6,726 nt of DNA from Burkholderiales bacterium (GTDB taxonomy: Bacteria; Pseudomonadota; Gammaproteobacteria; Burkholderiales; Burkholderiaceae_C). Position numbers and translations under genes: made by a program. The notes below the pieces were generated by a model, which ran no database searches, was not told the DNA's origin, and saw only the letters and a program-made list of their open reading frames with translations. Below, in pieces: positions 1-5,572 of this stretch (positions are counted from its first letter, which is position 1; each line of letters begins with the position of its first letter). The stretch lies in NCBI GenBank assembly GCA_025354615.1, contig JANXMO010000035.1:1-6726 (forward strand). The letters run 5' to 3'.

Positions 1-563
1 ACCTGGCGGCTCAAGCCGAACAGCATGCCGCCGATGATGGTCGCCCCCGAGCGGCTGGTGCCGGGCACCAGCGCCAGGCTTTGCGCCAAGCCGACCTTCA
101 GCGCGTCCCACGGCGTCAAGGCGTCGATGCTGTTGATGCGCACGCGGCTGGCCGGCCGGCGCTCGGCCCACAAAATGACCAACCCACCAAGAATGAAGGT
201 ACTGGCCACCACGGTCGGTGTGAACAAATGCGCTTTGATGGCTTTGCTGAACAGCACGCCCAGCACGGCGGCCGGCAAAAAGCCGATCAGCACGTTGAGC
301 ACGAAGCGCCGCTGGCGCCCGTCGCCATGGGCCACGCCGACCAGCGCGGCGCGAACGCGCTGCCAGTAGACGATCAACACGGCGCCGATGGCCCCGGCCT
401 GGATGACGATGTCGAACAGCTTGGCCGACTTGACCGCGCTTTCATCGAAGCCGATCAACGAGCCGGCCAGGATGAGATGCCCGGTGCTGGAAATAGGAAG
501 GAATTCGGTCACGCCTTCCACGATGCCCATCAGGGCGGCTTTGGCCAGCAGCAAAATATCCAA
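1..563 (-). CDS. uppP: Undecaprenyl-diphosphatase UppP (BacA family), 3' part cut off by the window edge
   Basis: This is an integral inner-membrane phosphatase that converts undecaprenyl diphosphate to undecaprenyl phosphate, recycling the lipid carrier used for peptidoglycan and O-antigen synthesis; overproduction gives bacitracin resistance. 187 codons are visible of about 270 usual for the family. Both signature motifs are present: [14 protein letters not shown] (residues 16-29), with the paired glutamates E16 and E20 and with H29, and [10 protein letters not shown] (168-177), with R171. By alignment these match the catalytic residues of E. coli UppP. Several hydrophobic spans (about 50-66, 88-106, 117-132) fit membrane helices. 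The start is assigned to TTG at 563-561. An in-frame TGA lies at 587-585, no ATG or GTG lies between, and GAGGA sits 7 nt upstream. The first in-frame ATG (codon 12, position 530) would remove the conserved N-terminus. The gene diverges from the methyltransferase operon. Identification is very secure; the start is likely. Confidence 0.96.
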   Translation of the reverse strand, partial: MDILLLAKAALMGIVEGVTEFLPISSTGHLILAGSLIGFDESAVKSAKLFDIVIQAGAIGAVLIVYWQRVRAALVGVAHGDGRQRRFVLNVLIGFLPAAVLGVLFSKAIKAHLFTPTVVASTFILGGLVILWAERRPASRVRINSIDALTPWDALKVGLAQSLALVPGTSRSGATIIGGMLFGLSRQ

Positions 564-570
564 ACGATGG

Positions 571-575
571 TCCTC
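571..575 (-). promoter_or_regulatory. Ribosome binding site of uppP supporting its TTG start
   Basis: Read on the minus strand this is GAGGA, 7 nt before the TTG codon at 563-561. It is the only good Shine-Dalgarno match between the in-frame stop (587-585) and the conserved part of UppP, so it decides the start. A TATCAT hexamer (609-604, minus strand) about 40 bases upstream of the start could be a -10 element, but I see no matching -35, so no promoter is claimed. Confidence 0.6.
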
Positions 576-651
576 GATGAAAGGTCAGAACAACAGGGCG
601 CGGATGATAGCGGCGCAGCCACGGCATGCTGCGCAGAAATCGGCACACGGT

Positions 652-667
652 CATGTGTAGACACATG
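652..667. promoter_or_regulatory. Perfect inverted repeat, candidate operator
   Basis: The sequence CATGTGTAGACACATG has two perfect 7-base arms around a 2-base centre. It lies about 19 bp upstream of the TAAAAT hexamer that may be the -10 of the methyltransferase-rhodanese-tolC operon, where a repressor or activator dimer would commonly bind. I do not recognise the motif as the site of a named regulator. The symmetry is seen directly; a regulatory role is inference. Confidence 0.35.
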
Positions 668-736
668 CCCGCAAAGGCCACGGCCTAAAATCACGTCGCG
701 TTTGGTCCACAGGCGTTTGCACAGGAACAGGTCCCG

Positions 737-1405
737 ATGAACATAGAACTTGCCCGCTACAACATGATCGAGCAGCAGATCCGCCCGTGGGACGTGCTGG
801 ATCAAAGCGTGCTGTCGCTGCTGGCCGTCGTCAAGCGCGAAGACTTTCTGCCGCCGTCGTTTCGCGCGCTGGCTTTCGTCGACACCGAAGTGCCGTTGAC
901 CGCTGACGCTGGCCCCAATGCCCCACGCATGCTGTCACCCAAAGTCGAAGCGCGGCTGCTGCAGGAACTGGCTGTGCACAAGCACGAGCGCGTGCTTGAA
1001 ATCGGCACCGGTTCGGGCTTCATGGCTGCGCTGCTGGGCCACAAGGCTCAGCACGTGCTGAGCCTTGAAATCAACGCGGAACTGGTGGCGCTGGCCCGCA
1101 GCCACTTGCAGCGCGCCGGCGTCAGCAACGTGACGGTGCGGCAAGCCGATGGCACAGGCGGCGCGCCCGACGAAGCGCCGTTCGATGTCATCGTGTTGTC
1201 AGGCTCGGTATTCAAGGTGCCCGCCACGTTGCTGGATCAGTTAAAAGTGGGCGGCCGGCTGATCGCCATCGAAGGCCGGCAGCCGGTCATGCGAGCCGTG
1301 CTTTACACCCGCGACGGCGAGCATGCGCTGCGCAGCACCGTTTTATTTGACACCGTGGCGCCCCGCCTGGCGGGTTTTGCCGAGCCCACAAGGTTTGTTT
1401 TCTGA
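737..1405 (+). CDS. Protein-L-isoaspartate O-methyltransferase-like SAM-dependent methyltransferase
   Basis: This 222-residue protein belongs to the PCMT family, whose true members methylate isoaspartyl residues in damaged cytosolic proteins using S-adenosylmethionine. The SAM-binding core is clear: motif I VLEIGTGSGF (87-96), the acidic strand end LSLEIN with E111 (108-113), ADGTGG (137-142), FDVIVLSG (149-156) and the late element VGGRLIAIEG (171-180). Length is close to E. coli Pcm (208 aa). Two hallmark segments differ: the usual GQTIS-type stretch before motif I reads PRMLSPKV (63-70), and the usual VTAA after the FD-x-I strand reads VLSG. Isoaspartate repair activity is therefore uncertain. 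The ATG at 737 is the first start codon after the in-frame TAA at 686-688, and AGGA/CAGG (723-731) precedes it. The stop overlaps the rhodanese start by one base (TGATG), so the two are probably translated together. The fold is certain; the substrate is not. Confidence 0.88.
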   Translation: MNIELARYNMIEQQIRPWDVLDQSVLSLLAVVKREDFLPPSFRALAFVDTEVPLTADAGPNAPRMLSPKVEARLLQELAVHKHERVLEIGTGSGFMAALLGHKAQHVLSLEINAELVALARSHLQRAGVSNVTVRQADGTGGAPDEAPFDVIVLSGSVFKVPATLLDQLKVGGRLIAIEGRQPVMRAVLYTRDGEHALRSTVLFDTVAPRLAGFAEPTRFVF

Positions 1406-1746
1406 TGCAACACGTTGCCCCTTCCGACCTGTTGGCGCTGTTGGCCCAACTCGGCGCCAGCCAGCCACAGCCGTTGATCCTCGACGTTCGTGAGCCCTGG
1501 GAAGTGGCGCTGGCGTCCATCTGCCCGCCAGGTGTCGAGCTGTTGAACCTGCCGATCGGCAGCGTGGTCGAGCGGCTGGCCGAGCTCGACCCGACCCGGC
1601 CCGTCATCTGCATGTGCCACCACGCCGGGCGCAGTGCCGAAGTCGCCGCCTTTCTCAGCCACAGCGGCTTTGCGGCGGTCTACAACCTGCAAGGCGGTAT
1701 CGACGCTTGGTCACGCGAGGTTGACCCGGCGGTGCCGCGCTACTGA
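1405..1746 (+). CDS. Single-domain rhodanese-like sulfurtransferase
   Basis: This is a 113-residue rhodanese-fold protein of the GlpE type. Family members carry a sulfane sulfur as a persulfide on one cysteine and pass it to thiol acceptors or cyanide. The predicted active-site loop is CHHAGRS (residues 71-77), which fits the C-x4-R-S pattern with C71 catalytic. The N-terminal LILDVREPWE (24-33) is the usual start of the fold, and YNLQGGIDAW (93-102) is the conserved C-terminal motif, so the domain is complete. There is no signal peptide or membrane segment, so it should be cytoplasmic. Its ATG shares its A with the stop of the methyltransferase gene (TGATG at 1403-1407), suggesting translational coupling. 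tolC follows after 79 bases. The physiological acceptor cannot be read from the sequence; a few single-domain rhodaneses have other thiol-transfer roles. Confidence 0.93.
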   Translation: MQHVAPSDLLALLAQLGASQPQPLILDVREPWEVALASICPPGVELLNLPIGSVVERLAELDPTRPVICMCHHAGRSAEVAAFLSHSGFAAVYNLQGGIDAWSREVDPAVPRY

Positions 1747-1811
1747 AAAATCCATCAAGGCCGCAGTGGCGCTTGGTGTTTGCGCGCTGTGCGTTGCCTG
1801 ACTCGTGCCTT

Positions 1812-1818
1812 GAGGTGG
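1812..1818 (+). promoter_or_regulatory. Ribosome binding site of the tolC-type gene
   Basis: GAGGTGG sits 7 nt before the ATG at 1826. A TGA at 1811-1813, in frame with tolC and overlapping this site, prevents any upstream start, so the start is well fixed. The remaining bases of the 79-bp gap after the rhodanese stop (1747-1825) show no terminator-like hairpin with a T run, which agrees with readthrough from the upstream genes. Confidence 0.75.
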
Positions 1819-1825
1819 CTGCCGT

Positions 1826-3184
1826 ATGTTTTTGATTTGTTTCAAGCCGGCCCGCGCCGGGCGCCTTGCCGCCTGGCGCTTGGCCGCTTTGTTGACAGCT
1901 TTACTGGCAGCTGCCAGCACGGCCGTGCAAGCGCAGAGCTTGCAGGAGGTTTACGAAGCCGCCCGCGGGTATGACGCCAGCTACCTGGCAGCGCGGGCCC
2001 TGGCTGAATCCGCGCCTTTCAGGGCCGCGCAGGCCGAAGCCTTGTTGCGCCCCAGCGCCCAGGCCGCGGCAGACCTGACGCATACGCAGGTCGATCCGCC
2101 CTCGTTGCCGCTGCGCCATGCCACCGGCAGCGCTGTCACCGTGACGGGCCGGCAGCCGCTGTTCAACCGCGTCAACAGCGTAACGGTTTCACAAGCCCGC
2201 AAGGCGTTGGAATCCAGCCGCTTCGACCTGGAAAGCGCCGAGCAGGATTTGATCCTGCGCGTCGCTCAGGCCTATTTCGACGTGCTGGCCGCGCAGGACG
2301 TGCTGACCACCACTCGGACCAGCAAGGCGGCGATTGCCGAGCAGCTGGCATCGGCGCAGCGCAACTTCGAGGTCGGCACGGCAACGGTGACCGACACCCG
2401 CGAAGCCCAGGCCCGCTTCGACCTGGCCTCGGCGCAGGAGATCGCGGCCGACAACGATTTGCTGACCCGGCGCATTGCGCTCGACCAATTGGTCGGCCGT
2501 CTCGACGTCGCGCCGCGGCCGCTGGCGCTGCCTGTGCTGCTGCCGCCGGTCGAGCCGGCGGCGGTCGATACCTGGGCGCAGCGCAGCGAAAGCCACCCCG
2601 CCGTGCGCCGCGCCCGCCTGGCGCTCGACATCGCCGAGCTGGAAACCGACAAGGCACGCGCCGCCCGGCTACCGACGCTGGACGCCGTCGCCCAGCTCAG
2701 CAGCGGCTACAGCAACAACAGTGCGAGCAGTGGCACGTCGCTGCCCGGCACCACCAATGCCGCATCGATCGGCCTGCAGGTCAACCTGTCGCTCTACAGC
2801 GGCGGTGAAATCCAGAACCGGATCCAGGAAACACTGGCGCTGCTTGGCAAATCACGCAATGACTTCGACGCCGCCCGGCGCGCGGTGCAGCAGGCCACGC
2901 GGCAGGCCTATTTCAACGTGCAATCCGGCCTGGCCCAGGTCAAGGCGCTGGAAGCCGCCGAGTCATCGAGCGCACTGGCGCTGCAGGCCACGCAACTCGG
3001 CTACAAGGTGGGCGTGCGGGTCAACCTGGATGTGTTGAACGCCCAGACCCAGCTCTTCACGACGCGCAGGGATCTGGCGCAAGCCCGCTACAACGTGCTG
3101 CTGGGCGGCCTGCGCCTGCGCCAGGCGGCAGGCCAGTTGGCGCCGGTGGACTTGGTCAACATCAGCCAGCTGATGCTGCCCTGA
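1826..3184 (+). CDS. tolC: TolC-family outer-membrane efflux/secretion channel
   Basis: TolC-type proteins form outer-membrane trimers whose long periplasmic coiled-coil barrels dock with inner-membrane pumps for drug efflux or type I secretion. This one has 452 residues; E. coli TolC has 493. A positively charged N-terminus and hydrophobic stretch (about 14-33) form a signal peptide likely cleaved after VQA (residue 36). The mature protein has the family's two-fold repeat. In repeat one (about 37-240) the strand region is VTVTGRQPLFNR (104-115), followed by helices DLILRVAQAYFDVLAAQ (141-157) and FEVGTATVTDTREAQ (181-195). In repeat two (about 245-452) the matching parts are LQVNLSLYSGGEIQN (317-331), RQAYFNVQSGLAQV (359-372) and YKVGVRVNLDVLNAQTQL (393-410). 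A Pro-rich linker, about 236-244, joins them. No pump or membrane-fusion protein is encoded nearby, so the partner is unknown. The 3' end overlaps waaA tail to tail. Confidence 0.95.
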   Translation: MFLICFKPARAGRLAAWRLAALLTALLAAASTAVQAQSLQEVYEAARGYDASYLAARALAESAPFRAAQAEALLRPSAQAAADLTHTQVDPPSLPLRHATGSAVTVTGRQPLFNRVNSVTVSQARKALESSRFDLESAEQDLILRVAQAYFDVLAAQDVLTTTRTSKAAIAEQLASAQRNFEVGTATVTDTREAQARFDLASAQEIAADNDLLTRRIALDQLVGRLDVAPRPLALPVLLPPVEPAAVDTWAQRSESHPAVRRARLALDIAELETDKARAARLPTLDAVAQLSSGYSNNSASSGTSLPGTTNAASIGLQVNLSLYSGGEIQNRIQETLALLGKSRNDFDAARRAVQQATRQAYFNVQSGLAQVKALEAAESSSALALQATQLGYKVGVRVNLDVLNAQTQLFTTRRDLAQARYNVLLGGLRLRQAAGQLAPVDLVNISQLMLP

Positions 3185-4547
3185 CCCCGGCGGAACTGGC
3201 GGGCGCCGGCAGCGGCGTGAGCGCCAACGCAGCAATCTCGGCCGCCATGCGGATGGCCGCGCCGCGGTGCTCGGCTGCAAAACCCATTGCCCGCGCGGCC
3301 ATCAAATACTGCGTTTCGTCGCTCAGCAAAGCCAGGCCCTGGCGCACGGCGGCTGGCAGGTCGGGAGCGCGCATTGACGCACCGGCTTGTAATGAGAGCC
3401 GGGCCGCGTCTTCGAAGTTGAAGGTGTGCGGCCCCATGACCAGCGGGCAACCGCAGGCGGCGGCCTCGATCAGGTTTTGCCCGCCCAGCGGCTCGAAACT
3501 GCCGCCCAGCAAGGCAACCTGAGCCAGCGCGTAATACACCGGCATTTCGCCCAGTGAATCACCCAGCCAGACATCGGCTTGCAAGGCATCGTGGTCAGGC
3601 GCCTCGGCCCAATCGCTGCGCCGGGCCAAACGCAAGCCGGCCGCTTGCACCAGCGCCGCCACGGCGTCAAAACGTTGCGGATGACGCGGCACGATCACCA
3701 GCAACGGCCGGCATGGCAGCCCGGCTGCAACCAGATGGCGCCACAGCGCGAGCAAGGCGGCCTCCTCGCCGTCGCGGGTCACGGCGGCCAGCAGCACCGG
3801 GCGGTCAACGGCGGCCCGCCATTGGCGGCCGCGTGCCAGTAGTTCAGCGGGTGGCGCCATGTCGAACTTCAGGTTGCCGCACACGCGCACGTTGGCGGCG
3901 CCGGCGTGGCGCAGGCGCTGCGCATCGGCGTCGGTCTGCGCCAGCACGAGGGCCAGCGTTGCCGCCGCCGGGCGCAGCAAGGCGGCATAGCGTTCGCCCT
4001 GGCGGCCGCTGCGGTCGCTCAAGCGGGCATTGGCCAGCACCATCGGCACCCGCATTGCGGCGGCGGTGTGGAGGAGATTGGGCCAGATCTCGGTTTCCAT
4101 CAGCACGCCCACCTGCGGACGGAAATGCGCCATGAAGCGGGCCACCGCGCCCGGCGTGTCGTACGGCAGCCAGGCTTGCACGTCACCCGCGTGCAACAGC
4201 GCACGCCCGGCTTCCAGCCCGGTGGCGGTGCCGTGCGTCAACAGCAGCCGCAGGCCGGGGCGCGCAACGCGCAGCGCGTCCACCAGCGCTGCCGCCGCAC
4301 GTGTTTCGCCCAGCGACACCGCATGCAGCCACACGGCACCGGTGGTGGCCGGCCCGGGTAACGAGCGGCCATACCAACCCAGCCGCTCGCCCAGGGCATG
4401 GCGGTAAGCGGGTTCAGCCCGGGCACGCCACAACAGCCGCAGCAAGTAAAGCGGCACAGCCAGCCGCAGCACCGTCGTGTAGAGCCAGCGTGCCATGCGC
4501 CGGTAGAGCGTTGCTCGAGTGGAAACGGTGCGCCCTGCTCTCGTCAT
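3162..4547 (-). CDS. waaA: 3-deoxy-D-manno-octulosonic acid (Kdo) transferase WaaA
   Basis: WaaA transfers Kdo from CMP-Kdo to lipid A precursor at the cytoplasmic face of the inner membrane, the first step of LPS core assembly. From the ATG at 4547 it has 461 residues; E. coli WaaA has about 425. A hydrophobic anchor lies at about 21-40, followed by the family motif ERLGWYG (54-60). HAVSLGET (76-83) contains E81, which aligns with the catalytic base E31 of the Aquifex enzyme as I recall it. METEIWPN (150-157), NARLSDRSG (173-181), CGNLKFD (223-229), PRHPQRF (287-293), GGSFEPLGGQN (348-358) and GPHTFNF (372-378) are all conserved, covering both GT-B domains. The frame stays open to 4676, but the 4547 ATG overlaps the waaC stop in ATGA, which argues for coupling there. 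Homology proper begins near MARWLY (position 4496), an alternative start. Neither start has a good ribosome binding site. Confidence 0.96.
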   Translation of the reverse strand: MTRAGRTVSTRATLYRRMARWLYTTVLRLAVPLYLLRLLWRARAEPAYRHALGERLGWYGRSLPGPATTGAVWLHAVSLGETRAAAALVDALRVARPGLRLLLTHGTATGLEAGRALLHAGDVQAWLPYDTPGAVARFMAHFRPQVGVLMETEIWPNLLHTAAAMRVPMVLANARLSDRSGRQGERYAALLRPAAATLALVLAQTDADAQRLRHAGAANVRVCGNLKFDMAPPAELLARGRQWRAAVDRPVLLAAVTRDGEEAALLALWRHLVAAGLPCRPLLVIVPRHPQRFDAVAALVQAAGLRLARRSDWAEAPDHDALQADVWLGDSLGEMPVYYALAQVALLGGSFEPLGGQNLIEAAACGCPLVMGPHTFNFEDAARLSLQAGASMRAPDLPAAVRQGLALLSDETQYLMAARAMGFAAEHRGAAIRMAAEIAALALTPLPAPASSAGVRAASAG

Positions 4548-5554
4548 GACAAGCCAGCCGCGCGGTGCAGGCCTTGCCACGCGGCCCAGGCCGCCGCCAC
4601 CGCTGGCACGCCCGGCTGGCCTGCCAGCGCCTGTTGATGCGACAAGCCCGGACCCGCCTGAGGGCCAGTCCGCCACGCAGTGGGAAAGTTGTACAGCTGC
4701 AGGTGCGGCAAACCCAGCGCCACCGCCACATGGCTCAAGCCACTGTCGACACCGACCACGCCCTGAACCGCCGCCAGCCGGTCCACCACCGCCGCCAACT
4801 CAAGCGTTGGCCAGACCTCGACACGCCCCGCCGCGGCGGGGCCCCAAGCCGCTGCAAGGGCATGTGCCCGGGCGGATTCGGCAGCGCCGGCTTGCGGCAA
4901 AGCGATCGACCAGCCGTCGGCCAGCAGTCGGCAGCCAAAGTCGACCCAGTGGCCCTGCGGCCAGCACTTGTCAGCCCGCGAGCTGCCGTGCACCAACACC
5001 ACTGTGGGTGGCGCAGCCGGTGCCGCGGCCAAAGGGGCTGGGTGCAAACCGAATTGGGGCGGGCCTTCAAGCGCATAGCCGAGCGCACGCGCCGCCAGCT
5101 CGCGCGAGCGGTCCACCGCATGGCTGCGCCGCGTGACGGCCACAGGCCGGTCGACCAGCCAGCGCGCCGGCCGCTCCCAGCTTGAGCCCTCGGTTGCATG
5201 GGCCAGGCCGTAGCGGTGGCCGCCGGGCGCCAAACGCGCCAGCCGCGCCACCACGGCCGACTTGGTCAGGCCTTGCAGGTCGATCACCGCGTCGTAAGCG
5301 TCGTGCGCCAGCTGCTGGCGCCAGTGGGCGAACTCAGCCCGCGTGCTTTCCTTCCACCAACTGCGCGACCAGCGCCGCAGCGGCGACTCAATCACATGGT
5401 GAAGGCCGTCCACCCGCTGCAGCAGCGCTGCAAAAGCCGGTTCGATCACCCAGTCGATCACCGCGGCGGGGTGGGCGCGGCGGATGTCCTGCACCGCCGG
5501 CAGCGCGTGCACCACATCGCCCAGCGATGACAGCTTGACGATGAGAACGCGCAC
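4544..5554 (-). CDS. waaC: LPS heptosyltransferase I WaaC
   Basis: WaaC adds the first L-glycero-D-manno-heptose, from its ADP-activated form, to Kdo of the LPS inner core at the cytoplasmic membrane face. The protein has 336 residues, close to E. coli WaaC. The N-terminus MRVLIVKLSSLGDV matches the family closely, with D13 in the catalytic position. YDAVIDLQGLTKSA (87-100), the substrate loop HGSSRADKCWP (189-199, with K196) and VDSGLSH (269-275, with D270 and H275) are the other conserved sites; the two threonines of the E. coli loop are serines here. LYNFPTAWRTGP (287-298) differs from the E. coli stretch at that place. The start is GTG at 5554, fixed by the conserved N-terminus; the nearest GAGG is 14 nt upstream, which is weak. 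The gene begins 18 nt after the phosphomannomutase stop, and its own stop overlaps waaA by four bases. Confidence 0.95.
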   Translation of the reverse strand: MRVLIVKLSSLGDVVHALPAVQDIRRAHPAAVIDWVIEPAFAALLQRVDGLHHVIESPLRRWSRSWWKESTRAEFAHWRQQLAHDAYDAVIDLQGLTKSAVVARLARLAPGGHRYGLAHATEGSSWERPARWLVDRPVAVTRRSHAVDRSRELAARALGYALEGPPQFGLHPAPLAAAPAAPPTVVLVHGSSRADKCWPQGHWVDFGCRLLADGWSIALPQAGAAESARAHALAAAWGPAAAGRVEVWPTLELAAVVDRLAAVQGVVGVDSGLSHVAVALGLPHLQLYNFPTAWRTGPQAGPGLSHQQALAGQPGVPAVAAAWAAWQGLHRAAGLS

Positions 5555-5572
5555 GGCTGCCGGCGCTTTGCC

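Larger units (their letters stand above)
564..736. other. Divergent intergenic region between uppP and the methyltransferase operon
   Basis: This is the only sizeable non-coding stretch, and it must carry the start signals for both directions unless those lie inside coding sequence. It contains the uppP ribosome binding site (571-575), a perfect inverted repeat (652-667), a second short inverted repeat AGGCC-AC-GGCCT (675-686) running into a TAAAAT hexamer (686-691), and the AGGA/CAGG ribosome binding sequence (723-731) of the downstream gene. TAAAAT lies 45 bases before the ATG at 737 and could be a -10 element, but no convincing -35 sits 16-18 bp upstream. The reading frames crossing this region show no recognisable protein. 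Confidence 0.7.

Noticed and set aside
81..740. 219-codon open frame on the plus strand across the left end
   Set aside because: It lies antisense to uppP, whose conserved motifs are unmistakable on the minus strand. The translated frame is rich in Gln, Arg, His and Asp with no recognisable domain and is a by-product of high GC.
1826..1840. Cys5 of the TolC-type protein as a lipoprotein cysteine
   Set aside because: The cysteine precedes the hydrophobic core of the signal peptide and has no lipobox context; the likely cleavage site is after residue 36, before a glutamine.
2542..2562. Hairpin GCCGCCGG / CCGGCGGC with a 5-base loop as a possible terminator
   Set aside because: It has no T run and lies in the middle of tolC at the Pro/Ala-rich linker between the two repeats, where Pro and Ala codons readily create such symmetry.
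2172..2657. 161-codon open frame antisense to tolC
   Set aside because: The product is Arg/Pro/Ala-rich and of low complexity, and tolC codes throughout this stretch with both family repeats intact.
737..3184. Complete type I secretion or efflux system
   Set aside because: Only the outer-membrane channel is present; no ABC transporter, RND pump, membrane-fusion protein or secreted repeat protein is encoded in the window.
3554..4135. 193-codon open frame antisense to waaA
   Set aside because: The Arg/Pro/Ala-rich translation has no domain, and the minus strand carries conserved WaaA motifs over the whole interval.
4548..4676. N-terminal extension of WaaA into waaC
   Set aside because: The extension is Gly/Pro/Ala-rich, has no counterpart in known WaaA proteins, and would overlap waaC by more than 130 bp, whereas the ATG at 4547 gives a neat ATGA junction.
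4519..5136. 205-codon and overlapping 206-codon open frames antisense to waaC
   Set aside because: These are typical GC-driven shadow frames; the minus strand encodes a full heptosyltransferase with all catalytic motifs.
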